Origin: Glebionis coronaria | Lineage: Eukaryota > Streptophyta > Magnoliopsida > Asterales > Asteraceae | Reading direction: 5' to 3' | Length of the DNA: 64,000 bases | NCBI GenBank assembly: GCA_025667525.1 | Contig: CM046880.1 | Span: forward strand, 592,447,895 to 592,511,894 | In this document: positions 21,633-33,299 of the stretch, piece by piece | How the letters are laid out: each line of letters starts with the position of its first letter | How positions within the stretch are numbered: the first letter of the stretch is position 1 | Notes under the pieces: model-generated | Database searches by the model: none | What the model saw: only the letters and a program-made list of their open reading frames with translations | Told to the model about the DNA's origin: nothing | Made by a program: the position numbers and the translations under genes

Positions 21633-24600
21633 ATGGGGTTTATGTTGACTAGTTTGATATTCGCTGTTATCGGAATCGTTTCCAGCTTTTTCACAAGGAT
21701 TTGTTTCAATAAAGGACCTTCTGCTAATCTGTATGTTTTTTTTTTTGCTTTTTTTTGCTTTTTTTTGTTTTTGATTTCATCAATGTATAGTTTTGTTCAT
21801 GATTTGGTGTATAATGAGTGTAGATTGATGTAGTGTTGTTTACGGAATTAGCGTGTGATTTGCGCGTTAGCCTCTATGCTTCGGTTTGTTTTAGATTTGA
21901 TGAATATACAGTTTTATAGATAATTAGGGGAATAATAGGTGTAATTTATGTAGTATTGTTTGCGGAATTAGTGTGTGATTTGTGCATTAATTTGTTGAAA
22001 CTAAGTGCCTTCTGCTAAGCTGTATGCTTCGATTTGCGCGTTAATATGTATTAATGTTTGCGGAATAGTTGTAGATTTGCGCGTTAATTTGTTGAAACTA
22101 AGGACCTTCCGTTAAGCCGGATGCTTCAATTTGCGCGTTAATATGTATTAATGTTTGCGGAATAGTTTTAGATTTGTTTTTTATTTGATCAATGTATAGT
22201 TTTGTTGATGATTTGGTGAATAATGAGTGTAGATTGATGTGTGATTTGCGCCTTGAGACTAAGGACATTTTGTTAGCCTCTATGATTCGGTTTGTTTTAG
22301 ATTTCATGAATATATAGTTTTGATGATGATTTGGTGCTAATCTGTATGTTGTTATTTGATTGATATATATAGTTTTGTTGATGATTTGTGTGTATTGATA
22401 TAATTAAGTTAGTAGTAAGGGTAGATTGATGTAGTATTGTTTGCGGAATTAGTAGTGCGTGATTTGCACGTTCATTTTTCGAGACTAACGAATTCCCGCT
22501 ACTCTGTAGATTTGATGAATATATAGTTTTGTTGATGATTTGGTGAATAATGAGTGTGATTGATGTAGTGTTGTTTGCGGAATTAGTGTCGTGTTCATTT
22601 GTCGAGATTAACAACGTTCCGCTACTCTAGATTTGATTAATATTTACTTTTGTTGATGATTTATTGTATGGATATAATTATGTTAGTAGTATGTGTAGGT
22701 TGATGTAGTATTGTTTGCGAAATTAGTAGTGTGTGATTTGCGCGTTTAGACTAAGGACCTTTGCTAGCCTCTATGTTTTGGTTTGTTTTAGATTTGATGA
22801 ACATAATTTAGGTGAATAATAATCGTTTACGGAATGTTTTGTGCTATGTGCGTGAATTTGTTGAGACTAAGGACCTTCTGCTAATCTGTATGCTTTTATT
22901 TTACATTATTTGTTTTTAATTGGATCAATGTATAGTTTTATAGATAGTTTGGTCAATAATAAGCGCGACTTTTATTTGTCGAGACCAAGACCTTCTGCTA
23001 ATTAGGTTGATAATGAGTACATAGTTTTGTTGAGGATTTGTTGTGTGTATTGATATAATTAGGTTAATAATGAGTGTGACTGATGTAGTATTGTTTTGTT
23101 TGCGGAATAGTTATAGATTTGCGCCTTAATTTGTTCAAACTAAGGAGTAAGGACCTTCTGCTAAGCTGTCTGCTTCGATTTGCGCGTTAATATGTATTAA
23201 TGTTTGCGGAATAGTTTTAGATTTGATGAGTATATTGTTTTATGGATTATTTGTGTGTTTCGACATAATTATCATACTTCATACTATATTATAAAGCATT
23301 TGGGACTATTCTATATTTAGAAGGTCTAAATTTTCAGACAATTGCACTTACTTACTAATAGAAAGATTGGTTTTGATTTCATTTTAACTGCGGCGGTCCT
23401 ACCCACCCCGTCCAAAACAGCATCAATTAGTGTAGCAGAACCAGTTGCTTCGACTTTGGTGGTCACGACGGTCAACGCTTATTTTCTGATGGTAGATTTG
23501 TGTTTTCCGATGAAAAGCGTTTTGGAGGAGGGAACTGTGTGAAGCGGCTAAAAGAGAAGAAGATGACCCAACTGTTTTTCTTTCCTACGAGTCCAATTAA
23601 TAAGTTAACGGTATATACATGGGCCAACTACAACTATTTAATTTAAGTTGAAATGTTATCCTTTAAAGGCTTAAATTATAGTGGGCTAATTATATGCGTA
23701 CATCATAAATTTTGCAACATTCTCAGTAAATAGATTTTGCGACATTCTCGGTAAAGTTGTTATAGGGGTATTTTAAATTGTAGCATTTTTAAAAAAATAA
23801 ATAAATGTATTCGGCCGTTACAACGAGATTTTATAATGGAAGATAGTTATAGTAGCCACTTAACGCCATGTCCTCACCCCAACGCCTCCTCTTATGTTTA
23901 TCATACCGAAAGAATTGTAATCTATATCTACACTACATACAAATACTACGTAGTTAGGTTTCTAATTATAACATAATTAAAAAATCAACTTACATATATC
24001 AATATTATGTAGAACCAAAACAAACTCAGAAATTTAAAATAGCAATACTTAAAATTTTATAATTTAATACTTATGTTATACCCAATTAATACATAATAAT
24101 TAATATTCATATTAATCCATAAAATTTAATACAGAATTGAAAATAAAAATAATTTAATACATAATATTTAATACATAATTAAAAATAAAATATCTAATAC
24201 TAATTAAAAGCATATATGTACAAAAGCGGTCCCGAAAAAAACCGACCGAAATCTATTTAAATGAATAAATTGAGCGTGATCGAGATTATTTTGTCTTGAT
24301 TATTCTCCGAATATTAATAGGGTACCCGTCACTGCATCGCGCGGGTACCCTGCTAGTAAGAATAAAGGACCTTCTGCTAATCTGTATGTTTGTATCTGAT
24401 GAATATATATAGTTTTGTCGATGATTTGTGTGTATTGATATAATTAGGTTAATAATGAGTGTGTATTCGACTAGGTTAATATGTTGTAATAAAGGACTTA
24501 GAACCCTTTGCTAGCCTGTATGTTTCAATTTAGCTTATTTTTGTATTATTTGATGTGCGGATGATTATACTCAAACACAGGCTCATTTGTATTATTGTCT

Positions 24601-24645
24601 GTGGAATTAGTGTCTGAGTTGCGGAATTAGGTTAATAATAAGTGT

Positions 24646-24701
<56 letters not shown>

Positions 24702-27120
24702 CGGCAATTTTTACAACTCACACAACTATCTCTCACAAATTCTATCTCACATGTCTCCACCGAGACTTGAACCCACAACGTTTAGGTTAGAGGGCCACTC
24801 ACATACCGCTAGACCAAGAGGCCTTTGGTATCTTGCGTGTTAGTTGTTGAGACCAAGGACCTTTTGCTATCTTGTACGATGAATATATAGTTTTATCGAT
24901 GAGTTGAGACTAAGGACCTTAAGCTTATCTGTATGGTTTGACTTTTACTTAATGTTACTTTATATTTGATGAATATATAGTTGTATTGATATAATTGGGT
25001 TAATAATAAGTGTAGAATGATGTGGTATTGTTTGCGGAATAGTTGTGTTATTTGCGTGTTAAGTTGTCGAGACTAAGGACCTTTGGCTAGCCTGTTTGAT
25101 TGCTACATTCGAACACATGATATTTGTGCATGGTTAATAGTAACTGTGATTTGCACATTATAATGTTGAGAGAAGGACCTTTTGCTAGCCCGGATGTTCT
25201 AGCATTAGTTCTATTTGTCTTAGATTTAATGAATATATTGTTTTGTTGATGATTACATATAAACAAATGAACTTGGTGGGTATTGATATAATTAGGTCAA
25301 TGATAAGTGCGATTGTTCTAGTACCGTTTACGGAATCATTTTGTGGTTTGCGCGTGAATTTGTTGAGACTAAGGACCTTATGCTAATTTCTATGTTATTT
25401 TAGTTATTCGTTCTATATTTAATAAATATATAGTTTTGTTGTTGATGATCAGGTTAATAATAAGTTTAGATTGCTGTAGTATTGTTTGCAGAATAGTTGT
25501 GTTATTTGCGAGTTACCTTATGCTAATTTCTATGCTTAGATTGTCACTTCGTGATGTTTTAGATTTTAAAATTTTGGTTTTGTTGATAATTGAGTAAACA
25601 CGAAATTTATGCGTACAGTATAACTAGGTTAGTTCCTTCAATGCATCATTTATGTATTTGAAACATATTGAAAGAGGTAGAATTATGCATTTTTGCTTTA
25701 ATAGCCTTGGTTCATTTATTAAAATATAACTAATCTAGGTAACTTGTGATGTGTGCAAAATTTTCAATTCATGACTTTGAGAACCATTAACACGAATATA
25801 TGATGCAGGTTCCATCTTACGTTGGTAATTACTGCTACTGTATGCTGCTGGATGATGTAAGTTTCTCTTCTTGATTAATAACGGCAGTTTCCTACTAACT
25901 ATTCAATATTACTGGCAAGATATTTCTGAATTAGATTATCAATCTGCTTATAAGTGAGCCCTTTAAGCGACATATTCCCCTTAGGTGGACACTCTATCAA
26001 GTATGATGGGTGGCAATATGTCATCAGTTGGAAATTTCAACCATGTTACTATATTCTTAAATATTTCTGGATGATCTTCATGTCAAGAGAACTCTAGGCG
26101 CTAATCTATCGTTACCTTTACAAGCTATGATGCCCATGGATGCATATAAAGAGGGACTTAAATAATCAGAACCAAAAATAAGCTCAAGTCTTATTATGAG
26201 TGAATTTAATGCATTTTTGCAAGCTTGAGCAAGTAGCTAGGAATGACATTGTCTAAACTGATACAGTAGTTATTAAGCATGTCTTGTAATTTAAATCATC
26301 TTTTCTTCTTGATAATTGGATTATGACACACCTTGCGAGTCATATGTTAATGCCATCAGAATTAAGGTAACCGCCATCAGAATAAGGGAAGTCCAATGCC
26401 CCCGTTTCCACATGTAACTTTTGAGTGATCAATAAGAAATTGTTGCCTACATTCCTCCAATTGGATCGAAATAAATCAGTGCAGAAACCATAAAAGAAGT
26501 GATACATGTACCAGTTTTTTTTGGTGTCAAGAATTATTAATCAGAAATCCTACATGTTCATGGAGCAAAACCTGAGACATTTTAGACCTTTTTCTAGTAT
26601 TATTTCTTCCATGGTAATTGTTTGCTATCAAATTACAGAACCTATATATATTTTTCCCTTTTTTTTTACCATCATAGAATATCATTGACACTAACCTTCA
26701 ACCAAAGTTTAGTCACCCTTTTGCATTGGTTTTCTGTTGGTGTGATTCCTGAGGTCCTTTTTTGTAGCAAGACATCAGAGGCAACACCGAATGGCCAAGT
26801 GTTAGTCACCCTTTCGTCGCTGCTCCTTCGACACCTTTACTTACAAATCAGTCGTTTTGGCTCTGTTTACACTCTAAACGGTTCAAACTTGTAAAATAAA
26901 AAATTACCCAATTTACCACTCCTAGGCAAAACCTAAGTGTGTGATGTGGTTTATCCATACCAAGTCTTAACAACCCAAAGACTCAGACTTGTATTCTTGT
27001 AATGTGGATAGTGTATTTTTTTAATGAGAACTTTTTTTTGTGGGTTGTTTCAGGTGGGCAATTGTTTATCTTGCACAAATGAATCCACTCATTGTCCCAA
27101 TTCTGAGCGAAGAAGAATGA
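21633..27120 (+). CDS. VHA-e: V-type proton ATPase subunit e (3 exons)
   Basis: Exons 21633-21730, 25809-25856 and 27054-27120 join to 213 nt, encoding 70 residues, the usual length of plant V-ATPase subunit e (yeast Vma9 family). This small hydrophobic subunit belongs to the membrane V0 sector, which pumps protons into vacuole, Golgi and TGN compartments. Two membrane segments are visible, about residues 3-22 and 33-54, and the C-terminus [11 protein letters not shown] matches the family. All junctions are GT-AG and keep frame (CT/G and AT/G split codons). The 4078-bp intron 1 is unusual: it is made of repeats carrying copies of the exon 1 end and donor, plus a Helitron and a SINE. Intron 2 is 1197 bp. 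The gene converges on the SYP51-like gene. The identification is firm. Confidence 0.95.
23272..24356 (+). mobile_element. Non-autonomous Helitron in VHA-e intron 1
   Basis: It begins TCATACTTCATACTATATTA, close to the common plant Helitron start TCTATACTATATTATAAAG, and ends CTAG. A GC-rich hairpin (GGGTACCCG 24320-24328 with CGGGTACCC 24342-24350) lies 2 bases before CTAG. It sits between A (23271) and T (24357), the Helitron target rule. There is no Rep/helicase, only an unconvincing 66-codon frame inside. Confidence 0.8.
24320..24350 (+). other. Helitron 3' terminal hairpin
   Basis: A 9-bp perfect stem GGGTACCCG/CGGGTACCC with a 13-base loop, followed by TG and CTAG. This is the rolling-circle termination structure of Helitrons. 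Confidence 0.85.
24646..24828 (-). mobile_element. tRNA-derived SINE (SINE-2) with a ~50-nt A tail
   Basis: On the minus strand: A-box-like GGTCTAGCGGTATG (24815-24802), B-box GGTTCAAGTCT (24773-24763), a tRNA-unrelated body, then AAAATTGCCGTTCT and a poly(A) of about 50 (the long T run on the + strand). The last unique bases match the 3' end of the LINE at 39405-39416. Inserted antisense in VHA-e intron 1. A clear TSD is hard to call in this repetitive intron. Confidence 0.8.
25857..27053 (+). other. VHA-e intron 2
   Basis: Bounded by GTAAGT and TTTCAG. It contains no repeat of the intron 1 type and no gene that I recognise; the small frames at 26506-26894 are chance. Confidence 0.8.
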
Positions 27121-27440
27121 GGCTCAGCATTTCGGTGATATATGGTTGGTGAATATGAAAAAAAAGTTAAAAATATCGTGAGATTTGTATGTTATCCTTA
27201 TTGCGTGTATTTGTTTCGTGTTATTTATTCGGTGGCTTCCTGGCTCAGTTTTGAATAGCCACTTCATCAAGAGAAATAAATCAACTGTCATCCTTACGAG
27301 TTCTCTCTGATGGCAGTTTACATTGTAGGTTAAAAAGTATCAAATTGCAACTGTCTTATGACTTTGATAAGGGTTTGTAGTTCTTTGTATATTGGACATT
27401 ACAGTTTTATATTTTCGAATAAACTTTATATTCTTGATGT
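27121..27440 (+). terminator. VHA-e 3' UTR with candidate poly(A) signals
   Basis: AATAAA occurs at 27275-27280 and again near 27417. Either could direct 3'-end formation. Confidence 0.5.
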
Positions 27441-28239
27441 CCATATTTCTGTGTAAAGTTATAAGTCATACAAGCTCTATAGATTTCAGAAGGTTGGCAA
27501 CTCTATATACTACAGAACAAAATTTGAACTGTCTAATAAACTTTTTGGTTGACCCCATTGGTCAAAAAACACGATTGGAAGTTCTATAAAAATGTATGAT
27601 TGCAGAGGCACACAACTGACACAAGAGACCAACAGATTCATAATCGAAATTGGTAAATAAATTACGATTCAAATTAGTAATACGAATGTTTCAGAATCCC
27701 AAACTACTCGTAATATCATAGGTAGAAAGTGAGCTCAGCTGGGAAACAAACAAAATACTGGACGACTGATGGCACCGGATTGAGAAACCAAACAGAACTA
27801 GACCAACCAGACCAATTGTATTTCAATCTTACGCAAAACGGAACAGACCCGGATATAGACCCAACATTAAACCGAACAGACCAGGATATAGACTCGACAT
27901 TTCTTTCAGTCTGGTATTACAACCAAATCGGTTTTGGTAACAAACCAATCGAGTTGTTCAATAAGCTCAGCATTTTCGCATCAGTTAGTTAAATATTCGG
28001 AATAAACAACCAAATCTGACAGCTTTGTGCATCAAACAGCTATTTAGCAACTTGGGTTTTGTTCTATATGGCACAAAACACACATATAACATCAACATTT
28101 AAGAAACAGGCATATATGCACTCGGCGGATGTTTAATTTAGCAACAAAAAAAACAAAAAATTATCACACAAACAAAGCACGCGGTTCACCGGTATAAGAA
28201 GCCGGACTTCACACAAAACAGAGGTAGGTCCACTTCGCA
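27441..28239. other. Region between the convergent genes
   Basis: No gene seen. 27720-27980 holds degenerate CCGAACAGACC/GGATATAGACC repeats, and the 87-codon frame across them is low complexity. The part next to 28240 is the 3' UTR of the SYP51-like gene. Confidence 0.55.
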
Positions 28240-31127
28240 TCATAAATACTTTATTATCATCCACAAAGCCACAACGAGGACAGCAATTCCAATCACTGAC
28301 AATAGAAGGCACAAGCAGGAACAACCACCTTTGGTGCGTTTGTTCAGAATCGCGAGTTTTTTCTGCACTCTCTGCATTTTCCAATTCAAAGTTAAAATAC
28401 AAATTGTCAAAACACGAAATCAAACATCATGTAAATGATTAAAGTATTTCTCAAAATCGATTGTTTATTGATAAACATAAATACCACTGGCAATATTCAA
28501 CTGTAATAGTTTCTTGTTGGGTATTAAAAGCCCAAAGGTTGGTAGGTAAAGCAAATTGGGAATGTTGTTCCATATTGATACTGACAAAACCGGATTGCAA
28601 GCTTTTATATTATGTCTACTTGTAGGATTTATAACAGAAATCTTTTTGTCGATTTATTAGGGTGGAAAATAACCAGCCTTTTCTGAAAATTAATTTCTCG
28701 TTCTAAATTTATTAATTTCATATCAAAGAGCTTGAGTTAGTATACTATTGACAATCAAGTTTAAACTGAAATCAGTATTTAGACCGATCCAGATTTTGTG
28801 ATTATCCATTTTTTCCCGATTTTAGCCAGGTCTAGTTTCCAACCCATGAACAACCCCAAGTGGAGGCTTATCTTAGAAAAAATAGGATGCTCAAAAGCAT
28901 CTTAGTAAGAGTATAACCTTAAGTCGGGAATCTGTAACTTCTACATGTTCGTCCAGATCATCCTGTATAGCAGAAAAGAGCAAAGAAGCATTAGATCATT
29001 TCCATTGAGGCATTCTGTTTGAAATTTAATAAACTAAAACAAGGTACTGGAAAGAACTCGAAGAAGTGAAAGGAGAATGGCATACAATGAGTCTAGTGTG
29101 CAGGTCAAGTTCCTCATTGACTGCCAAAGCAATATGCTTAGTACTTAACACTGTCTCCTCCAATTGCTCTAGGCCTTCATCTTGTTCTGCATACAGAAAA
29201 ACGTAAATAAAACCCTTAAAGAAGAGTGATATGCAATATATTTACTAGATTAAAAAAGGTTGAGATTATGATTTTGCTTACCTCTCATAATCTGTCTCTG
29301 AAGCCCGACAACACCAGAGTTGTCCAAACCAGCTATTCTGCTCATGGCATCTACTGGCTTAATATCTGGCCCAAGCAAGCTGTCCCTATTACCAAAGTTG
29401 GACATGTTCAAGGTGGAGGCCATCTGCGTTACCTTTGTCCTCAAGTTTGCAAGATTATCTCTACGTCTGTTCATTTCTTTCTCTGTCCTGCAATAAAGGA
29501 AAACAGATCCACGTTCAGATGACTTAGTTACAGCTTCAACAAGGTTTGGAAAGTAAAAGCATCAACGAACGATTAAAGTTTGTGCGAAAACAAAACGAGA
29601 TATGTGACCTAATTAGTGGGATTGCATACTATGGTATTTGGCATGGGTTAGGAATTGACAGCTGAAAGAAGCCACTTTAAAATATGAAGTATCTAAATTT
29701 GAACAGCTCTGTAACTATACTAGACTATGCAAGTCATTCAGAGTCATGTAGATCATACCATCAGCAAATGCCGTAAGCCCTTAAAACTATCTGATAAGGT
29801 TCTATGATAATATAAATTTCAATCATCATCATAGTCATCATAAAGAGACAAACAGAGAACTTGCAGAATAGCTTTTCTAAAAGGCGTTAAGGGTTAATAC
29901 TACTTGACTCTTCACAATCAAAAGTAGACTACTTTTGACTGCGATGGAAGTATTAAGTTTCATTACAGCATACTTAAAATAAAGGCACATAGCTTAACTC
30001 TTGATATTCCTTTTTAGTCCAATTCACAAAGATGAAGCAGATCAGGACCAAATACAGACAAGAGAAGAATATACCTACTTTCGCTGACTATCATCCAAAT
30101 GACGAATGAAAATGAATAATCAACTAATAATCAGATATCCATTTTCTTTTGCGAGAAGGTTGGAAAGTCATATACTACTTAGCAGTTGCAACCTTTGTAC
30201 GCTTAAGACACGCTGTTCTGTACTGTATTATAAGTAATAATACTCAAATAGCTATCACTCACGTTGAAGATAAAAGACTATACACTAACTATAGGGCCAC
30301 TAATCTCGGTTAATTAGTTCATGAAACCTATATCATATGCAAGATCTATTAAACCCCAGTAATAAGTATACGTGTTACCCTTTCACGATGGTTTCATTCA
30401 TTGTGGGAAATTCAGTTCATATAGAAGACATATATCATATATCACTCGGTTTATTTTAACTATCACATCCATTTGCACCATCTTCAATTCTCCGGTTTAG
30501 TAGGTTTAGTATATGTTCATCCAGACTTGTTCATCGTCATTCGAAAATGCATGCACTTCTAGTTTTAAGCTACCTATGAGGATGTGATGTGCAGATGAGC
30601 AGATCCGTGGTCCATAACAGTATGCGACTGGACCATACCCAGATGTTCCTCATTTATCACGTTTACTAAGATCTCTATATGTTTATGTCCATACACCTAC
30701 ACGTCCTCTATGGTTCAGCTAAAAATTGTAGCAGAACACCATATATGCTTGTTTTTGGTAGAGTAACAAAATCAAACTCAAAAAGATGACCATGTTATGG
30801 ATACACAATATGAGCTAACAAGGTTAATTACACATGTAGTCCAGACATCATTCAGCGAAACTCAACTTGCAGTTATCATAACTTTAATGCACAAACATAA
30901 TAAAACACTTACAAAGGCTGTTTAGCAGGAAGCTTAGTCAAAAGAGACTGTAAACTATCAAGCCTCGTCCCCAATATCGTAATCTTCCTCCTGATGGCGG
31001 ATGAATGCCTCTGCGCTTCCGGCCCCGTCCCAAAGGAACTCCTATCAGATATCATCCCAGTAATATCATCAGCAAGTTTAGACGCCTCATTATATTCTCT
31101 CGTCCACGGATCCGATGAAGACGCCAT
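28240..31127 (-). CDS. SYP51: Qc-SNARE of the SYP51/SYP52 type (5 coding exons)
   Basis: Minus-strand exons 31127-30913, 29487-29282, 29186-29086, 28962-28918 and 28371-28240 total 699 nt, encoding 232 residues, the length of Arabidopsis SYP51. All four introns are GT-AG and keep frame. The N-terminal helical region starts MASSSDPWTREYNEA. The SNARE helix begins near residue 141 (EQDEGLEQLEETVLSTKHIA). A C-terminal anchor follows a cysteine pair (GGCSCLCLLLSVIGIAVLVV). The product should act in fusion at the prevacuolar compartment and tonoplast. By eye, histidine 170 seems to sit at the zero-layer position usually held by glutamine; I believe this is a family trait, but it needs alignment. 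SYP51 and SYP52 cannot be told apart here. Confidence 0.95.
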
Positions 31128-32996
31128 TTATCTGAAAAACACACAACCATCAAAAAAAGAATCACATTAATCACTTCATCACTTTCTAACAAGCTGTACA
31201 AATCACATCATTTCAAAAGGTGCTTGGGATTGCTTATACTTCTGCTTACAAATAGGATGTTATACGCTGCTTAAAAATTATACTATAGCGTCTGCATTTT
31301 TTTAAATTTTTTATAAAGCAGCCTCCTAACTGTATATCAGCTTATTTCACCTCAAATCAAGCAGATAAGCAAAAACAGTTTACAGCAACATACCCAATCC
31401 TGCCGGAGCGGGGTATGGGGATAAGCAAAAACAGTTTAAAAGACACAAAACAGCCTCTGCTTGAAAATAAGCAATACACAAAAGAAATTCTATTTGGGAT
31501 TGCTTAAGCTTATGCTATAACATAACCACATATTAGCTGCTAATATAACTAATTCAGGAAATAGTGTTTGGATATATAAAAGCAAGAAAATAAGACATTG
31601 ATAATCAGAAACGCTTATTTATCTCTAAATAAACAGATAAGCAAATAAGCAATCACAAACACCGCCTAAACAATCCCTATATTAGGTCAACACAGTCAAA
31701 ATCGCAACAAAACGTTCGATATCTATATAATAACACGAAATCTATAGTAACACAATCCACATCATTCTATTCCTAACCATACACCACATACGATCAACCT
31801 ACAATCGTATCTAATTCCATAATCGAATAAGCACGTAGCTTCCGAAAACTGCTTATTTTAAGCAGAAGCAGATAACACAAAACTACTTCTGCTTCATAAT
31901 AAGCGGATAAGGAACCCAAACACCTCCTAAAAAGCCAAAACTTAGATCAACACGGTCGGAACCGCTACGAAAACATCGATACCTATAAAAATCACACGAT
32001 CCTCATCATCCTAACAATACACAACATCATAAATTCAACGACCTACCTGATCTACCTACACTCGCTATTTAACTTCATAATTCTCAAATAAGCACATAGC
32101 TTCCTACCTGCTTATCAGAAGCAGTCTGGACTCTCGATGGCACAAAACTGCTTATGCTTAAAAATAAGCAGATAAGAAAACAAGCTAGCCTAAACACAAC
32201 CTAAATTAGGTCAGCTCGGTCAAAATCACAACCAAAACACTGATACCTATAACAATCACACAATCCACATCATCCTAACAATACACAGCATCAGAAACTC
32301 GAAGAATCTACCTGTAATTACTACCTAACACCACAATTCTCAAATAAGCATACTTAGCTTCCAGCCTACTTATCTGCTTAATTTATGCAGAAGCGGTCTG
32401 GACGACACAAATAAGCTAATAAGCTAGCCTAAACACCTCCTAAATAACCTAGATACAGTAAAAATTGCAACGAAAAGCATCGATACATATATAAATAATA
32501 CAATCCACCTCATCCTAATAATATATAACATCACAAATTCAATTAACTACCTACAATCGCTATTTAACTTCATAATTCTCAAATAAGCACACAGCTTCCT
32601 ACTTGCTTATCAGAAATTGCTTATTGACCTGGACTCTGGATGACACAAAACTGCTTCTGCTTAAAATAAGCAAATAAGCTAGCCTAAAAATCTCCGAAAT
32701 AACCTAAATTAGGTCAACACGGTCAAAATCGCTACGAAAACATCGACACCTATAACAATCACACAATCCACATCATCCTAACAACACACAACATCACAAA
32801 CTCAACGATCTACCTACAATCTCTATTCAACTCCCCAATTCTAAAAAATTAGGGTTTCAACAAAACTAATCAATTCAAACACAATCACCATACAAATAGA
32901 TCATCAATTAATACAAATTTACATAGTAATCAATCGGTTAATAAGGTCAACCTATAAATAAATTAATAAAAATTAAATACAATTATCATATTTTAC
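31128..32996 (-). other. 5'-UTR intron of the SYP51-like gene
   Basis: On the minus strand an acceptor TTTTTCAG precedes ATAAATGG at the start codon, and a donor TGAG/GTAAAA lies at 32997/32996, predicting an intron of about 1865 bp (31132-32996) in the 5' UTR. Its distal part is filled with tandem units. A leading intron like this is common in plant housekeeping genes. Inferred from splice consensus only. Confidence 0.6.
31685..32960 (-). repeat. Five tandem units of about 257 bp in the SYP51-like 5'-UTR intron
   Basis: Unit starts marked by GGTCAACACGGTCAAAATCG-like text fall at about 31685, 31943, 32212, 32449 and 32712 (spacings 258, 269, 237, 263). Each unit contains CACAATCCACATCATCCTAA, then CTACCTACAATCGCTATTTA, CAAATAAGCACATAGCTTCC and a CTGCTTATCAGAAGCAG-like inverted motif. 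The copies have diverged with small indels. Confidence 0.85.
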
Positions 32997-33269
32997 CTCA
33001 ATGAATTAGTTTGTTAGATTGTAACAGAATCTGTTATTCTGTTGGAGTGGTTGGATTTTATGATGACGTCACCGAAAACCGGCGAGGTGTTATTGTGTAT
33101 ATTGTCGTCGTCGTCTTGTTTTTCTACATTTAAATAAATAAATTTGATTTGATTTAAATAAATAAATAAATTGGGGTGATAAAGGTGGAGTTCGAAACGG
33201 TGTCGTATTTGGTTTAGGTAACCGGGCGGTTCCTCCACGATTTCCATAAAAGAAGTATCAATCAATTAT

Positions 33270-33286
33270 TGACGTGGATTATATAA
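33270..33286 (-). promoter_or_regulatory. Candidate core promoter of the SYP51-like gene
   Basis: TTATATAA (33279-33286) with an ACGT-core CCACGTCA (33277-33270, minus strand) just downstream. Transcription would start near 33250, giving a 5'-UTR exon down to 32997. Upstream ATGs exist in that exon (for example near 33248), so uORFs are possible. Confidence 0.45.
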
Positions 33287-33299
33287 CTTGATTAATACA

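Larger units (their letters stand above)
21981..25545 (+). repeat. Degenerate tandem repeat of VHA-e intron 1 carrying exon 1 donor copies
   Basis: A loosely periodic unit runs through the intron: GATTTGATGAATATATAG, GTTGATGATTTG, TAATGAGTGTAGATTG, TGTTTGCGGAATTAG, GATTTGCGCGTTAA, TTGTTGAGACTAAGGACCTT, then TGCTAATCTGTATG. About 17 copies of the AAGGACCTT...CTGTATG core can be followed, near 22001, 22098, 22261, 22336, 22490, 22751, 22869, 22987, 23149, 24363, 24487, 24855, 24912, 25074, 25173, 25371 and 25513. That core is the exon 1 end with its 5' splice site. Confidence 0.85.

Noticed and set aside
23342..23542. 66-codon frame inside the Helitron
   Set aside because: No homologue recognised, no splice or start context; probably chance or an unrecognisable cargo scrap.
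24763..24815. tRNA gene call from A and B boxes
   Set aside because: No cloverleaf can be closed and the sequence continues into a long body with poly(A); a SINE explains it. The same holds for 911-973.
33014..33265. 83-codon minus-strand frame upstream of the SYP51-like gene
   Set aside because: Lies in the predicted 5' UTR/promoter and is low complexity; at most uORFs.
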